Positions 39,151-48,636 of a DNA stretch of 64,000 nucleotides are shown in pieces. The notes beneath the pieces were generated by a model, which searched no databases, was not told the origin of the DNA, and worked only from the letters and a program-made list of their open reading frames with translations. The stretch is from Hymenobacter nitidus (GTDB taxonomy: Bacteria; Bacteroidota; Bacteroidia; Cytophagales; Hymenobacteraceae). The stretch is taken from the NCBI RefSeq assembly GCF_020447315.1, contig NZ_JAJADQ010000012.1:1-64000 (forward strand), given 5' to 3'. Position 1 is the first letter of the stretch. Every line of letters begins with the position of its first letter. A program made the position numbers and the translations under genes.

Positions 39151-41508
39151 ATGAAACGCACCTTCCGCGCGGTCGGGCTCCTGGCTCTGGGCCTGCTGCT
39201 GAGCCCGTCGCTGCCTGCTCAAAAAACGTCCGGGCCCGCCGGGCCTGCTGCACCGACCACCGCCGCCAACGACCCCAAAATGCAGCGCTTCATCGATGAG
39301 CTGATGCGCAAGATGACCTTAGAGGAGAAAATCGGCCAGCTCAACCTGATTACTGTCGGCTTCGACGTGACCGGCCCGGTCGTCAGCAAGGACGTGGATG
39401 CCAATATCCGCAAGGGTTTGGTCGGTGGCGTGTTCAATACCTACACGCCGGTGGCCGCGCGCAAGCTCCAGGACATGGCCCTGAAGGAGTCGCGCCTGCA
39501 TATTCCGCTCATCTTCGGCTACGACGTTATCCACGGGCACCGCACGATTTTCCCGATTCCGCTGGGGCTGTCGGCTACCTGGGACATGGCAGCCGTGGAG
39601 CGCAGCGCCCGGATTGCGGCCGAAGAGTCGGCGGCCGACGGGCTGCACTGGGTGTTTTCGCCCATGGTCGATATTGCCCGCGACCCGCGTTGGGGCCGCG
39701 TGGCCGAAGGTGGGGGCGAAGATCCTTACCTGGGCAGCCAGATTGCCCGCGCCATGGTGCGCGGCTACCAGGGCACCGACCTGAGCAAGAACAACACCGT
39801 CATGGCCTGCCTCAAGCATTTTGCCCTGTACGGCGCCGCCGAAGCCGGCCGCGACTACAACACCACCGACATGAGCCTGCCGCGCATGTACAACGAGTAT
39901 CTGCCGCCCTACAAGGCGGCCATCGAGGCCGGCGTGGGTTCGGTGATGAGCTCGTTTAATGACATCAACGGCACGCCGGCCACCGGCAACAAGTGGCTGC
40001 TAACCGACTTGCTGCGCGGGCAGTGGGGCTTTAAAGGCTTCGTGGCCACCGACTACACGGCCATCAACGAAATGGTAGCCCACGGCGTGGGCAACGATGC
40101 CCAGGTGTCGGCCATGGCTCTGAATGCCGGCGCCGACCAGGACATGGTGGGGGAGATATTCCTGAAAAACCTGGCCCAAAACCTGAAGGACGGCACCGTG
40201 AAGCAGGAAACTATCGACCTGGCCTGCCGCCGCATTCTGGAAGGCAAGTACAAGCTGGGCTTGTTTCAGGACCCCTACCGCGGCGTGAGCGAGAAGCGCG
40301 CCAAGGCCACGATGATGAAAAAGGAGTTTCTGGACGACGCCCGCGCCATTGCCTGCAAAAGCTTTGTCCTGCTCAAAAACGATAACAACGTCCTGCCCCT
40401 GAAAAAGGCTGGTACCATTGCCTTGGTCGGCCCACTAGCCAGCCGGCAGCGCGACCTGATCGGGAGCTGGAGTGGGGCCGGCGACTGGAAGCAGGCTGTT
40501 TCGGTAGAACAAGGAGTGCGCAACGTAGCGGGCAGCGGAGTGAAAATCGTAACGGCCCAGGGTGCTAACATCACCGACGACGCCCAGCTCGTGGAGCGCC
40601 TGAATGCGTATAGCGGCGACATTGTGCCCGACAAACGCTCGTCGGAGGAAATGATTCAGGAAGCTGTGCGCGTGGCCCAAGGTGCCGACGTGGTAGTGGC
40701 CGTGGTGGGCGAGTCGCAGGGTATGACCGGGGAAGCCGCCAGCCGCGCCGACCTGGGCCTGCCCGGTCAGCAGCTGGAGCTACTGAAAGCCCTGAAGAAG
40801 ACCGGCAAGCCGCTGGTGGTCGTGCTCATGAACGGGCGGCCCCTCACCCTGAGCTGGGAGCAGCAGAACGCCGATGCTATCCTGGAAACCTGGTTTGCGG
40901 GCAGCCAGGGCGGCAATGCCATTGCCGACGTGCTCTTTGGCGCCTACAATCCCTCGGGCAAGCTCACGGCTACCTTCCCGCAGTCAGTGGGGCAGGTACC
41001 GCTCTACTACAACCACAAAGCCACCGGCCGGCCCTTCGACGCCGCTGACCCCAAGGAGCGGCTGACCAAGTACAAGTCTCGCTACCTCGACGTGAGCAAC
41101 GAGCCGCTTTACCCGTTTGGGTTTGGCCTGAGCTACACCACGTTTTCCTACTCCAAGCCTACGCTGAACACGTCTACGCTCAGCGCCAGCGGCGTGCTGG
41201 AAGTAAGCGTGACGGTGAAAAATACGGGCAATTACGATGGCGAGGAAGTAGCACAGTTGTACCTGCGCGACGTGGTAGGCTCGGTAACGCGGCCAGTGCG
41301 GGAGCTGAAAAGCTTCCAGAAAGTGCTACTTAAGAAGGGAGAAAGCCGCACGCTCACTTTCCGCCTGACAACCGAAGACCTTAAGTTCTACAACAACGAC
41401 TTGCAGTGGGTAGCTGAGCCCGGCGACTTTCAGGTGTTCATCGGCCCCAATTCCCGCGACACCCAGGAGGCGTCGTTTCGGCTGGTAGAAGGCACGGCGG
41501 CTAACTGA
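39151..41508 (+). CDS. GH3 beta-glucosidase, BglX-like
   Basis: The start is ATG 39151 (MKRTFRAVGLLALGLLL), which begins a signal peptide ending near PAQ; the frame is open further up without signal character. The 785-aa protein has the GH3 TIM barrel (LEEKIGQLNL; GYDVIHGHRTIFPIPLG; RDPRWGRVAEGGGEDP; CLKHFALYG), the nucleophile Asp301 in FVATDYTAI, the alpha/beta sandwich with VVVLMNGRPL, and a C-terminal fibronectin-III-like domain. It hydrolyses beta-glucosides or xylosides in the periplasm. It stands alone, ending in a 25-bp hairpin. Confidence 0.93.
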   Translation: MKRTFRAVGLLALGLLLSPSLPAQKTSGPAGPAAPTTAANDPKMQRFIDELMRKMTLEEKIGQLNLITVGFDVTGPVVSKDVDANIRKGLVGGVFNTYTPVAARKLQDMALKESRLHIPLIFGYDVIHGHRTIFPIPLGLSATWDMAAVERSARIAAEESAADGLHWVFSPMVDIARDPRWGRVAEGGGEDPYLGSQIARAMVRGYQGTDLSKNNTVMACLKHFALYGAAEAGRDYNTTDMSLPRMYNEYLPPYKAAIEAGVGSVMSSFNDINGTPATGNKWLLTDLLRGQWGFKGFVATDYTAINEMVAHGVGNDAQVSAMALNAGADQDMVGEIFLKNLAQNLKDGTVKQETIDLACRRILEGKYKLGLFQDPYRGVSEKRAKATMMKKEFLDDARAIACKSFVLLKNDNNVLPLKKAGTIALVGPLASRQRDLIGSWSGAGDWKQAVSVEQGVRNVAGSGVKIVTAQGANITDDAQLVERLNAYSGDIVPDKRSSEEMIQEAVRVAQGADVVVAVVGESQGMTGEAASRADLGLPGQQLELLKALKKTGKPLVVVLMNGRPLTLSWEQQNADAILETWFAGSQGGNAIADVLFGAYNPSGKLTATFPQSVGQVPLYYNHKATGRPFDAADPKERLTKYKSRYLDVSNEPLYPFGFGLSYTTFSYSKPTLNTSTLSASGVLEVSVTVKNTGNYDGEEVAQLYLRDVVGSVTRPVRELKSFQKVLLKKGESRTLTFRLTTEDLKFYNNDLQWVAEPGDFQVFIGPNSRDTQEASFRLVEGTAAN

Positions 41509-41525
41509 GGTCTAGCTGACCATCC

Positions 41526-41586
41526 TTGACATTCAACACAGAGGGCGTGCCCCCCCGCGGAGCACGCCCTCTGTGTTGAATGTCAA
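41526..41586. terminator. 25-bp perfect hairpin terminator between convergent genes
   Basis: Bases 41526-41550 pair perfectly with 41562-41586 around an 11-nt C-rich loop. It lies between the GH3 gene and the convergent minus-strand gene. The stem is much longer than usual. Confidence 0.85.
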
Positions 41587-41594
41587 CGGGCGCA

Positions 41595-42455
41595 TTATTT
41601 ATTCACGGCCACGGGTGAGGAGCGGAAAAACTGAATCTGGCCCGCTTGGCCATTGTCGCCCATTTCACTGGCAATGTACAGGTCGCCGCTGGGTGTGAAG
41701 GCCAGGCCCTCAGGCTGGGGGAAACGCTTGCGCGGCAGCTTCTGCACGGCCAGCAGGCTGCCCTGGGCATCCAGCTCCACTAGGGCATTGCCGCTGGCGG
41801 CCAGCACGAATACATGGTGGGTAAGCGGGTGAATAGCCACGGCCGAGGGTGCAAACCGGTTGATGGTATTACCCTGGCCCTGGCGGCGGTCCAGGGCAAT
41901 AATGTCAGCCACATCCAGCACGAAGGCGGGTTTGGAACTGGCCTGGTAGGTTTTGGGGTCGAGGCGGTAGAGGGCCCGTTTCTGGTCGGGCTGGCCCACG
42001 CCGGCCACACCCTTGCAGGCCACCAGCAAGGTTCCGGTGCGCGGGTCGTAGGCCAGGCCCTCGGGGTCGTTGGCGGCCGTCAGCCCGGTGGCGTAGGAGG
42101 TGGTCGTGCCCTTATCCGTGTACTTGAACAGCATCCCGTCGGCGCGCAGCACCAGCCAGGCGTCTTTCAGGCGGGCCAGGTCCTCGTAGTCGCCCTGCTT
42201 GCCAAATTTCAGCGTCGATTCCACCTGTTTGGTGGCCGCGTTGTAGATGTAGATGCTGCCCGTCTGATCTTCCACGCACCCCAGGCGCTGCCCCGCCAGC
42301 AGTGCAATACCCGATATTTCCTGCAGCTCCTTGGGTAGCGTATAGGTGGCGCTGGGCTGCTCCAGATCATAAGCGGCCGGCGGCGCTTCAGCGGGAGTAG
42401 CGGCGATACTGACAACCAGAAAACTGGCTACTACACAGGCAGGTAGGTTTTTCAT
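41595..42455 (-). CDS. SdiA-regulated-like beta-propeller protein
   Basis: The 286-aa protein has a signal peptide (MKNLPACVVASFLVVSIAAT) and repeated propeller-type blades: LQEISGIALLAGQRL, FGKQGDYEDLARL, ANDPEGLAYDPRTGTLLVACKG, and FPQPEGLAFTPSGDLYIASEMG. This is the layout of the SdiA-regulated (YjiK-like) family, with a conserved ...EGLA... word in each blade. It is exported; substrate and role are unknown. Confidence 0.8.
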   Translation of the reverse strand: MKNLPACVVASFLVVSIAATPAEAPPAAYDLEQPSATYTLPKELQEISGIALLAGQRLGCVEDQTGSIYIYNAATKQVESTLKFGKQGDYEDLARLKDAWLVLRADGMLFKYTDKGTTTSYATGLTAANDPEGLAYDPRTGTLLVACKGVAGVGQPDQKRALYRLDPKTYQASSKPAFVLDVADIIALDRRQGQGNTINRFAPSAVAIHPLTHHVFVLAASGNALVELDAQGSLLAVQKLPRKRFPQPEGLAFTPSGDLYIASEMGDNGQAGQIQFFRSSPVAVNK

Positions 42456-42739
42456 AGCAAAGAGCGAAAAGGCGGGACAGACAGTATTCTTTCAACGCAG
42501 GCAACCCTATGAAGTTGACTTCACGTAGGCACGAGCCCAAACCGGCCCTTGCGCTGGGGCGGTATTTTTTCGGCACCGGCATGCGACGATTTGATGCCCG
42601 GTCGTTGTTCACGAGCTGAGCCGGCGCGTGCGGATGGCAGATAGTCTGCCGCGTTTTTTACCGTAACCCGGCGAACTTCATCTGCCTTGCCTCCAGGTTG
42701 CGTCCTTTGTTGTTCAGTCTTCTCGTTCTTTTCAGCTGT

Positions 42740-43585
42740 ATGCCTATTTCCTTTGCCCGCACTATTGCCACTCTGGTTCTGTGGACGACTTCCTTTGGAC
42801 CGGTCCTTGCCCAGGTGACCCCGCCCACCTCACCCGCGCCCACCGATACGACTCGGAAGTATGAAAACCCGGCGGGTGTGTCGGGGCAAGCCAAGCAGCC
42901 CTGGTACAAGAGCAAACTGGTGAAAGCCACGGCCGTACCGGCCCTGCTTATCACCTATGGCGCCATTCATGCCAACAACGGGGGATTTTATACCAACGAG
43001 CAGGCCAACCGGGATATTCACAAGCTGTTTCCCGGCTACCGCACCCGCCTCGACGACCTGCTGATCCTGGCGCCCTACGCCGAACTGGGGCTTGTGGCGC
43101 TGGCCGGCGTCGAGTCGCGGAGCGACCGGCTGAACCTGCTGCTGGTCGTGCTGAAAAGTGAGGCCATTATGCTGACCAGTACTTTCGCGGTGAAGCACTT
43201 AGTACAGTCGGAACGGCCCGACAAGTCCGACAAGCTGTCTTTTCCCTCGGGCCACACGGCTCAGGCTTTTCTGGCTGCCAGCATTGTGCACACCGAGTTT
43301 CGCGACCAAAGCCAGTGGTACGGCGTGGGGGCCTACGCCATTGCGACCAGCGTAGCTGCCCTGCGCATGATGAATACCAAGCACTGGCAGAGCGACGTAA
43401 TAGCCGGTGCCGGCTTCGGTATTCTCTCGGCCCACCTGGGCTACCTCACTCACCGCAACCGCTGGGGCCGTCAGCCGCGCCTGCCCAAAGGCATGGGCTT
43501 TTCGCCTACCTGGCAAACCGGCTACACGCCCACCGGCAGCCTGGCCGGCGCCCCGGGCCTGCGCTTCACCTGGCAGCTGCAATAG
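42740..43585 (+). CDS. PAP2 family phosphatase
   Basis: The start is ATG 42740 (MPISFARTIATLVLW); TTG 42698 is in frame. The 281-aa protein has a signal-type N-terminus and the acid phosphatase motifs: KHLVQSERP (K-x6-R-P), FPSGHTAQA (PSGH) and MMNTKHWQSDVIAG (H-x3-D). The usual Ser-Arg before the last His is not clear. It dephosphorylates lipid phosphates or undecaprenyl pyrophosphate at the membrane. It is convergent with the LacI gene, with a hairpin between. Confidence 0.87.
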   Translation: MPISFARTIATLVLWTTSFGPVLAQVTPPTSPAPTDTTRKYENPAGVSGQAKQPWYKSKLVKATAVPALLITYGAIHANNGGFYTNEQANRDIHKLFPGYRTRLDDLLILAPYAELGLVALAGVESRSDRLNLLLVVLKSEAIMLTSTFAVKHLVQSERPDKSDKLSFPSGHTAQAFLAASIVHTEFRDQSQWYGVGAYAIATSVAALRMMNTKHWQSDVIAGAGFGILSAHLGYLTHRNRWGRQPRLPKGMGFSPTWQTGYTPTGSLAGAPGLRFTWQLQ

Positions 43586-43622
43586 GCAGCGGAAAGTGGC
43601 GCTGACTATACCTCATAAAAAA

Positions 43623-43647
43623 CGGCCGCCCCGGAAGGAGGCGGCCG
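43623..43647. terminator. hairpin terminator between convergent genes
   Basis: CGGCCGCC (43623-43630) pairs with GGCGGCCG (43640-43647), with an A-run before and CTTTGC after. It serves the PAP2 gene and, less well, the LacI gene. Confidence 0.75.
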
Positions 43648-43696
43648 CTTTGCTTATGGCATAAGCACGCGTGTCCTTAATCGGGTTGAACTGTTG

Positions 43697-44875
43697 CTAG
43701 ATGCTCAGCCGGAACAGCGGACCTTTGCCTTTCAGGGATGATTGCCGAATCACCAAATCGCCGGACAGCACGTAGGTGCGGGGTTTGAAGTTTTCCTTGA
43801 GCCGTACCTGGTCCAGAAACAGACGAGCGGCTTGCTGGCCGATGCGGTAGGGGTGCAGGTCTACGGTCGTCAGGGCCGGCTCGATCATGGAGGCCAGAAA
43901 CTCGTCGCCGTAGCCAACCACGGCAATGTCTTCCGGAATGCGGATGCCGCGCTGCTTCAAGGCCTGAATTACATCCAGGGCGTTGGTGTAGTTCACCGCG
44001 AAGATGGCGTCGGGTGGCTCGACCAGCGCCAGCCACTGGTCCAGGGCCGCCACTGCCGACTCGGAGCGGAAGTCGGTGTTGATGCGCAGCTCTTCCATGG
44101 GCTCGATGCCGTAGTGGTGCAGCGCGTTGAGGTAGCCGCCAATGCGCTGCTTGCTAATGAGCAGCGCATCGGGGCCAGCCAGGATGGCAATGCGCTGACA
44201 GCCTTCCAGAATCAGGTGCTCGGTTACGGCGAAGGCACCGCCCCAGTCGTCGAGCATCACCTGGGCGCTGTTCACCTCGTTGCACACCCGGTCAAAATGT
44301 ACCACCGGAATTCCGCGGCAAGCATCGGCGCGCACGTGGTCGAAGTTCTCGGTTTCGCGGGAGTGGCAGATCAGCAGGCCATCGACGCGGCTGGCAATCA
44401 GGGCCTGCACGTTGCTCACCTCCGTCTGATACGATTCCTTCGACTGGCAGATCATCACACGGTAGCCCGATTCGGCTGCTACCTGCTGAATGCCACTAAC
44501 GGCGGTGGCGAAAAAGGGGCGCTCAATGTCCGGAATCAGCACCCCGATGGTATAGGTCTCACTGCTTTTCAGGCTTTGGGCCAGCAGATTGGGCTGGTAA
44601 TCGAGCTGGCGGGCCACTTCCAGAATGGCCTGGCGCGTGTTGGGGCTGATGTCGCTGTGTCCATTCAGCGCGCGTGAAACGGTGGAGGAGGCCACGCCTA
44701 GGGCCTTGGCTACGTCGCTGATGGTGGTTTGGTGGCGGCGGCGCTCAGGCACTGCTGCCGATTTTTCTTCCGTGAAGTGGTAGTCGCAGGCTTTGCAGAA
44801 GAACCGCTGCCGGCCCCGGATGAAGCCGGCTTTCATGACATCGTCAGCCAGCTTGCATTTAACGCACTTTATCAT
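43697..44875 (-). CDS. LacI family regulator with N-terminal zinc ribbon
   Basis: The 392-aa protein has an extra domain of about 40 residues before the LacI HTH: Cys4, Cys7 (IKCVKC) and Cys27, Cys30 (FFCKACDYHF), as in InsA-type zinc ribbons of IS transposases. The HTH is at 51-72 (TISDVAKALGVASSTVSRAL). The sugar-binding domain follows (IGVLIPDIERPFFATAVSGI; RVDGLLICHS; ALTTVDLHPYRIGQQAA). It is divergent from uxuA. Operators at 45003-45022 and 59757-59788 fit LacI proteins. The inducer may be a xylan or glucuronate breakdown product; that is inference. Confidence 0.9.
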   Translation of the reverse strand: MIKCVKCKLADDVMKAGFIRGRQRFFCKACDYHFTEEKSAAVPERRRHQTTISDVAKALGVASSTVSRALNGHSDISPNTRQAILEVARQLDYQPNLLAQSLKSSETYTIGVLIPDIERPFFATAVSGIQQVAAESGYRVMICQSKESYQTEVSNVQALIASRVDGLLICHSRETENFDHVRADACRGIPVVHFDRVCNEVNSAQVMLDDWGGAFAVTEHLILEGCQRIAILAGPDALLISKQRIGGYLNALHHYGIEPMEELRINTDFRSESAVAALDQWLALVEPPDAIFAVNYTNALDVIQALKQRGIRIPEDIAVVGYGDEFLASMIEPALTTVDLHPYRIGQQAARLFLDQVRLKENFKPRTYVLSGDLVIRQSSLKGKGPLFRLSI

Positions 44876-44986
44876 GGTGAATAGTATTTTTTAACAATAA
44901 GCCGGGTGGGAGGGTAGCAGAGCGGGTGGCTTACCGTTTCATTATTCGAAGATAATGTACTAAATATTTTTCGTGCTATGCCAGAG

Positions 44987-45017
44987 CAAAGATACCTATC
45001 ACAAACGTTTCCGGAAA
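44987..45017 (-). promoter_or_regulatory. lacI promoter overlapping the operator
   Basis: On the minus strand TATCTTTG (44994-44987) is an exact -7 element. Nineteen bases upstream lies TTTC (45017-45014), inside the operator core, as -33 element. The regulator should block its own promoter. Confidence 0.6.
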
Positions 45018-45022
45018 CGTTT
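45003..45022. promoter_or_regulatory. LacI-type operator O1
   Basis: A 20-bp perfect palindrome with core CGTTTCCGGAAACG, the typical shape of LacI/GalR operators. A -7-like TTATTTCG (45032-45039) lies 19.5 bp right of its centre, towards uxuA. Confidence 0.8.
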
Positions 45023-45201
45023 TCGGTATTTTTATTTCGAAATCAGTTAGTTATGGCGGTTTTTGACTTGTTTTTGATAGGTCTACCTACCTTATCTTTA
45101 AGGACCGGATACGCACCGATAGCTATTTCCGGCTTGTATTGCTCAATGGCCGCACCAGCCGAGGAGTATACTGAAAATTGTATTTTTTGTTCTGCTCTGC
45201 T

Positions 45202-46452
45202 ATGCTTCACACCATGCGCTGGTTCGGCCCCCACGACCCGGTTTCGCTTTTCGATATTCGTCAGGCAGGATGCGCCGGTGTGGTAACTGCTTTGCATCAG
45301 CTGCCGGTCGGGGCAGTATGGCCCGTTGAGGAAATTCGCCGCCGCCAGGAGCTGATTGAAGCCGATAACACGCGCTACTCGCCCCTGCACTGGGCCGTGG
45401 TTGAGAGCCTGCCTGTGCACGAAGACATCAAAAAAGGCCGACCCACGCGGGCGGCTTACATTGATAACTATAAGGAGTCGTTGCGCAACTTGGCCGCCTG
45501 CGGTATTCGCACCGTGTGCTACAACTTCATGCCCGTGCTCGACTGGTCGCGCACCAACCTGAGCTACGAGCTGCCCGATGGCTCGTTGGCCCTGCGCTTC
45601 GTCTGGCAGGACTTTGCTCTGTTCGACCTCTGCATTCTGAAGCGCCCCGGCGCCGAAGCCGACTACGAGCCGGAAGTAGCGCAAGCCGCCCGTGCGCAGT
45701 TTGCCCTAATGAGCGCCGAGCAGATAGCCGAGCTGACCAACACCGTGTTGCTGGGGCTGCCCGGTTCGGAAGAGGCGTTTGAGCTGGCCGGCTTCCAGGC
45801 TCTGCTCGATGAGTACGCCACCATCGACAGCAAGGCGTTGCGCGCTAACCTTTACTACTTCATTCAGGAAGTAGGCCCCGTGGCCCAGGAAGTTGGCATC
45901 AACCTCTGCATTCACCCCGACGACCCGCCGTATCCGCTGCTGGGCTTGCCCCGGGTAGTTAGCACCGAGGCCGACCTGGCCCAGCTGCTGGCCGCTTACG
46001 ACGCACCGGCCAATGGCCTCACGTTTTGCACCGGCTCCTTGGGCGTGCGCCCCGACAACGACTTGGCCGGGGTGGTGCGCCGCTTTGGCTCCCGCATCCA
46101 CTTTGTGCACCTGCGGGCTACCAAGCGCGAAGAAAACCCGCGCAACTTCCACGAAGCCGACCATCTGACCGGCGACGTGGATATGTACAGCGTCGTGCGG
46201 GAATTAGTGCTGGAAGAGCAGCGCCGGGCCCGCACCGGGGAAGGTAATGCATCCTTGCCCATGCGCCCCGACCACGGCCACCAGATGCTCGACGACCTGA
46301 AAAAGAAAACCTACCCCGGCTACTCCGCCATCGGCCGCCTACGCGGGCTAGCCGAGCTGCGGGGCCTGGAGCATGGCATCCGCCACGCCCTGGCCGCCGA
46401 AGCGCACGTAGCCGCCCGCCTCACTTCCGAGGTTTTGCTGGCCAGTCGCTAG
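45202..46452 (+). CDS. mannonate dehydratase
   Basis: The start is ATG 45202 (MLHTMRWFGPHDPVSL), in line with other UxuA; the frame extends to a TTG 8 codons before. The 416-aa enzyme turns D-mannonate into 2-keto-3-deoxygluconate. It has GVVTALHQLPVGAVW, CYNFMPVLDWSRT, and metal-site regions with LCIHPDDPPYPLLGLPR and RPDHGHQML. It is the first gene of the unit with GH67, SDR and SusCD, under operator O1. Confidence 0.93.
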   Translation: MLHTMRWFGPHDPVSLFDIRQAGCAGVVTALHQLPVGAVWPVEEIRRRQELIEADNTRYSPLHWAVVESLPVHEDIKKGRPTRAAYIDNYKESLRNLAACGIRTVCYNFMPVLDWSRTNLSYELPDGSLALRFVWQDFALFDLCILKRPGAEADYEPEVAQAARAQFALMSAEQIAELTNTVLLGLPGSEEAFELAGFQALLDEYATIDSKALRANLYYFIQEVGPVAQEVGINLCIHPDDPPYPLLGLPRVVSTEADLAQLLAAYDAPANGLTFCTGSLGVRPDNDLAGVVRRFGSRIHFVHLRATKREENPRNFHEADHLTGDVDMYSVVRELVLEEQRRARTGEGNASLPMRPDHGHQMLDDLKKKTYPGYSAIGRLRGLAELRGLEHGIRHALAAEAHVAARLTSEVLLASR

Positions 46453-46488
46453 CCTCCCATTTCGCTTTCCGCCTTTCCCACCCCGCCC

Positions 46489-48609
46489 ATGTTTCTCCGC
46501 CACCTCTTGCTGTTTCTGTTCTGCTGCGCTGCCGCTCACCCGAGTGTGGCCGACGACGGATATCGGCTGTGGCTGAAATATGACCTGATGGCCGACAACG
46601 GTCTGCGCAAAGACTACCAGAAAGCTACTGGCTTTATTGCCGGGACGGGCAACTCTCCCATTCTGAAAACGGCGGCCGAAGAGCTGCAGCAAGGCCTGCA
46701 GGGGCTGCTGGGCCAGAGAGTACCAGTACTAGCCGGCGCCGAAAAGAGAAAAGGCGGGGTCCTTTTTGTTGTAGATGCTACCGCAAACGTTTCCGGTAAG
46801 CCTCTGGCCAAGGATGGCTACCGCATTGCCGCGCAAAATGGCAACGTGGTAATTACAGGCAGCTCAGAGTCAGGGGTGTTGTACGGCGCGTTTGCCCTGC
46901 TACGCCAGATCCAGACCCGCCAGCCGCTCAAAAACATCGACCTGAGCAGCAGCCCCCGAATTCAGTATCGCCTGCTCAACCACTGGGACAACCCCAACGG
47001 CACCGTGGAGCGCGGCTACGCGGGCTCCAGCATCTGGAAATGGTATGAACTGCCCGAGCGCCTCGACCCCCGCTACCAAGACTACGCCCGCGCCAATGCC
47101 TCTATCGGCATCAACGGCGTGGTGATAAACAACGTGAATGCCAGTGCCCGCTACCTCACGCCCGAATACATCGGAAAAGTAGCCGCGCTGGCCTCCGTGA
47201 TGCGGCCCTACGGCATCCGGGTGTATATGTCGGTGCTCTGGGCCGCGCCCAAAGTCATCGGCGGCCTCACAACTTCCGACCCGCTCGACCCCAAGGTAAA
47301 GCAGTGGTGGACGGCCCGCACCGACGAGATTTACCAAGCTATTCCCGACTTCGGCGGCTTTCTGGTGAAGGCCAACTCGGAAGGGGAGCCCGGCCCCCAG
47401 GATTACGGCCGCGACCATGCCGATGGCGCCAATATGCTGGCCGACGCCCTGGGCAGTCACGACGGTATTGTGATGTGGCGCGCCTTTGTCTACAAAGCCA
47501 ACTCCGACGGGGACCGGTTCAAGGAAGCCTACCAGGAATTCAAGCCCCTTGATGGTCGCTTCAAGCCCAAAACCCTGGTGCAGGTCAAGAACGGGCCGAT
47601 TGACTTTCAGGCTCGGGAGCCGTTTCACCCGCTCTTCGGCGCCATGCCCCGCACCCCGCTGGTGCTGGAAGTGCAGCTCACGCAGGAATATCTGGGCTTT
47701 GCTACCCATATGGTGTACCTGGCGCCCATGTTTAAGGAAACCCTCGACGCCGATACCTACGCCAAAGGCAAAGGCTCGACGGTGGCTAAAGTAATTGACA
47801 GCTCGGTAGATAACCACCCCATTAGTGGCATTGCTGGTGTGGCCAACATCGGCTCGGACCGCAACTGGACCGGCCACCCCATGGGTCAGGCCAACTGGTA
47901 CGCCTTCGGCCGCTTGGCTTGGGACCACACCCTGACGTCGCAATCCATTGCGGAAGAGTGGACACGCATGAGCCTGACCACTGACGCGTCGGCCGTGCGC
48001 ACCATTGCCGACGTGATGGTGAAGTCGCACGGCATCTACACGCGCTACACGATGCCGCTGGGCCTGCACCACATCATGGGCCAAAGCATCCACTTCGGCC
48101 CTGAGCCCTGGCTGGCCAGCAGCGCCCGGCCCGACTGGACGTCGGTGTACTACCACAAAGCCGATGCCGTGGGCCTGGGCTTCGACCGCACCGCCAAGGG
48201 CAGCAACGCGCTGGGCCTCTACCGGCCCGAAGTGCAGCAGCTCTGGAACGACCCCAAAACCTGCCCGCCCGACTACCTGCTCTGGTTTCACCACGTGCCC
48301 TGGACCCAGCCGCTGAGTACCGGCCGCACCCTCTGGAACGAGCTCTGCACCCGCTACTACACCGGCGCCGACTCCGTGACCTGGATGCAGCAGCAGTGGG
48401 CCGCGGTAAAGCCCCAGATTGACCCCGAAATCCACGCCGATGTAACGGGCCGCCTGCAAACCCAGCGCAAGGAGGCACTCTGGTGGCGCGACGCCTGCGT
48501 GCTGTACTTCCAGACCTTCGCCAAGCAACCGATACCCGCACCGTTCAGCCCACCCGAACGCACCCTCGACGACATCAAACGACTGGTAATGATCTACCAG
48601 CTTCGGTAA
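46489..48609 (+). CDS. GH67 alpha-glucuronidase
   Basis: The 706-aa protein has a signal peptide (MFLRHLLLFLFCCAAAHPSVA) and a GH67 architecture: an N-terminal beta domain with DDGYRLWLKYDLM, the catalytic barrel with RLLNHWDNPNGTVERGYAG, FGGFLVKANSEGEPGPQDYGR and the acidic residues around DGIVMWRAFVY, and the C-terminal helical domain. It removes (4-O-methyl)glucuronic acid from the end of xylo-oligosaccharides in the periplasm. The glucuronate so released leads to mannonate, the substrate of UxuA next to it. Confidence 0.92.
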   Translation: MFLRHLLLFLFCCAAAHPSVADDGYRLWLKYDLMADNGLRKDYQKATGFIAGTGNSPILKTAAEELQQGLQGLLGQRVPVLAGAEKRKGGVLFVVDATANVSGKPLAKDGYRIAAQNGNVVITGSSESGVLYGAFALLRQIQTRQPLKNIDLSSSPRIQYRLLNHWDNPNGTVERGYAGSSIWKWYELPERLDPRYQDYARANASIGINGVVINNVNASARYLTPEYIGKVAALASVMRPYGIRVYMSVLWAAPKVIGGLTTSDPLDPKVKQWWTARTDEIYQAIPDFGGFLVKANSEGEPGPQDYGRDHADGANMLADALGSHDGIVMWRAFVYKANSDGDRFKEAYQEFKPLDGRFKPKTLVQVKNGPIDFQAREPFHPLFGAMPRTPLVLEVQLTQEYLGFATHMVYLAPMFKETLDADTYAKGKGSTVAKVIDSSVDNHPISGIAGVANIGSDRNWTGHPMGQANWYAFGRLAWDHTLTSQSIAEEWTRMSLTTDASAVRTIADVMVKSHGIYTRYTMPLGLHHIMGQSIHFGPEPWLASSARPDWTSVYYHKADAVGLGFDRTAKGSNALGLYRPEVQQLWNDPKTCPPDYLLWFHHVPWTQPLSTGRTLWNELCTRYYTGADSVTWMQQQWAAVKPQIDPEIHADVTGRLQTQRKEALWWRDACVLYFQTFAKQPIPAPFSPPERTLDDIKRLVMIYQLR

Positions 48610-48636
48610 CGACCTGAATTTCAAAATTTTATTGTC

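Larger units (their letters stand above)
44876..45201. promoter_or_regulatory. lacI/uxuA divergent control region
   Basis: This 326-bp region separates the regulator and uxuA. It holds the operator, a good lacI promoter and a weaker promoter for uxuA. A short open frame from 44978 to 45286 runs through the operator and into uxuA in another frame, and is not taken as a gene. The uxuA leader would be about 150 nt long. Confidence 0.7.

Noticed and set aside
44978..45286. 102-aa frame through operator O1
   Set aside because: It runs through the operator and promoter and into uxuA in another frame; no protein character.
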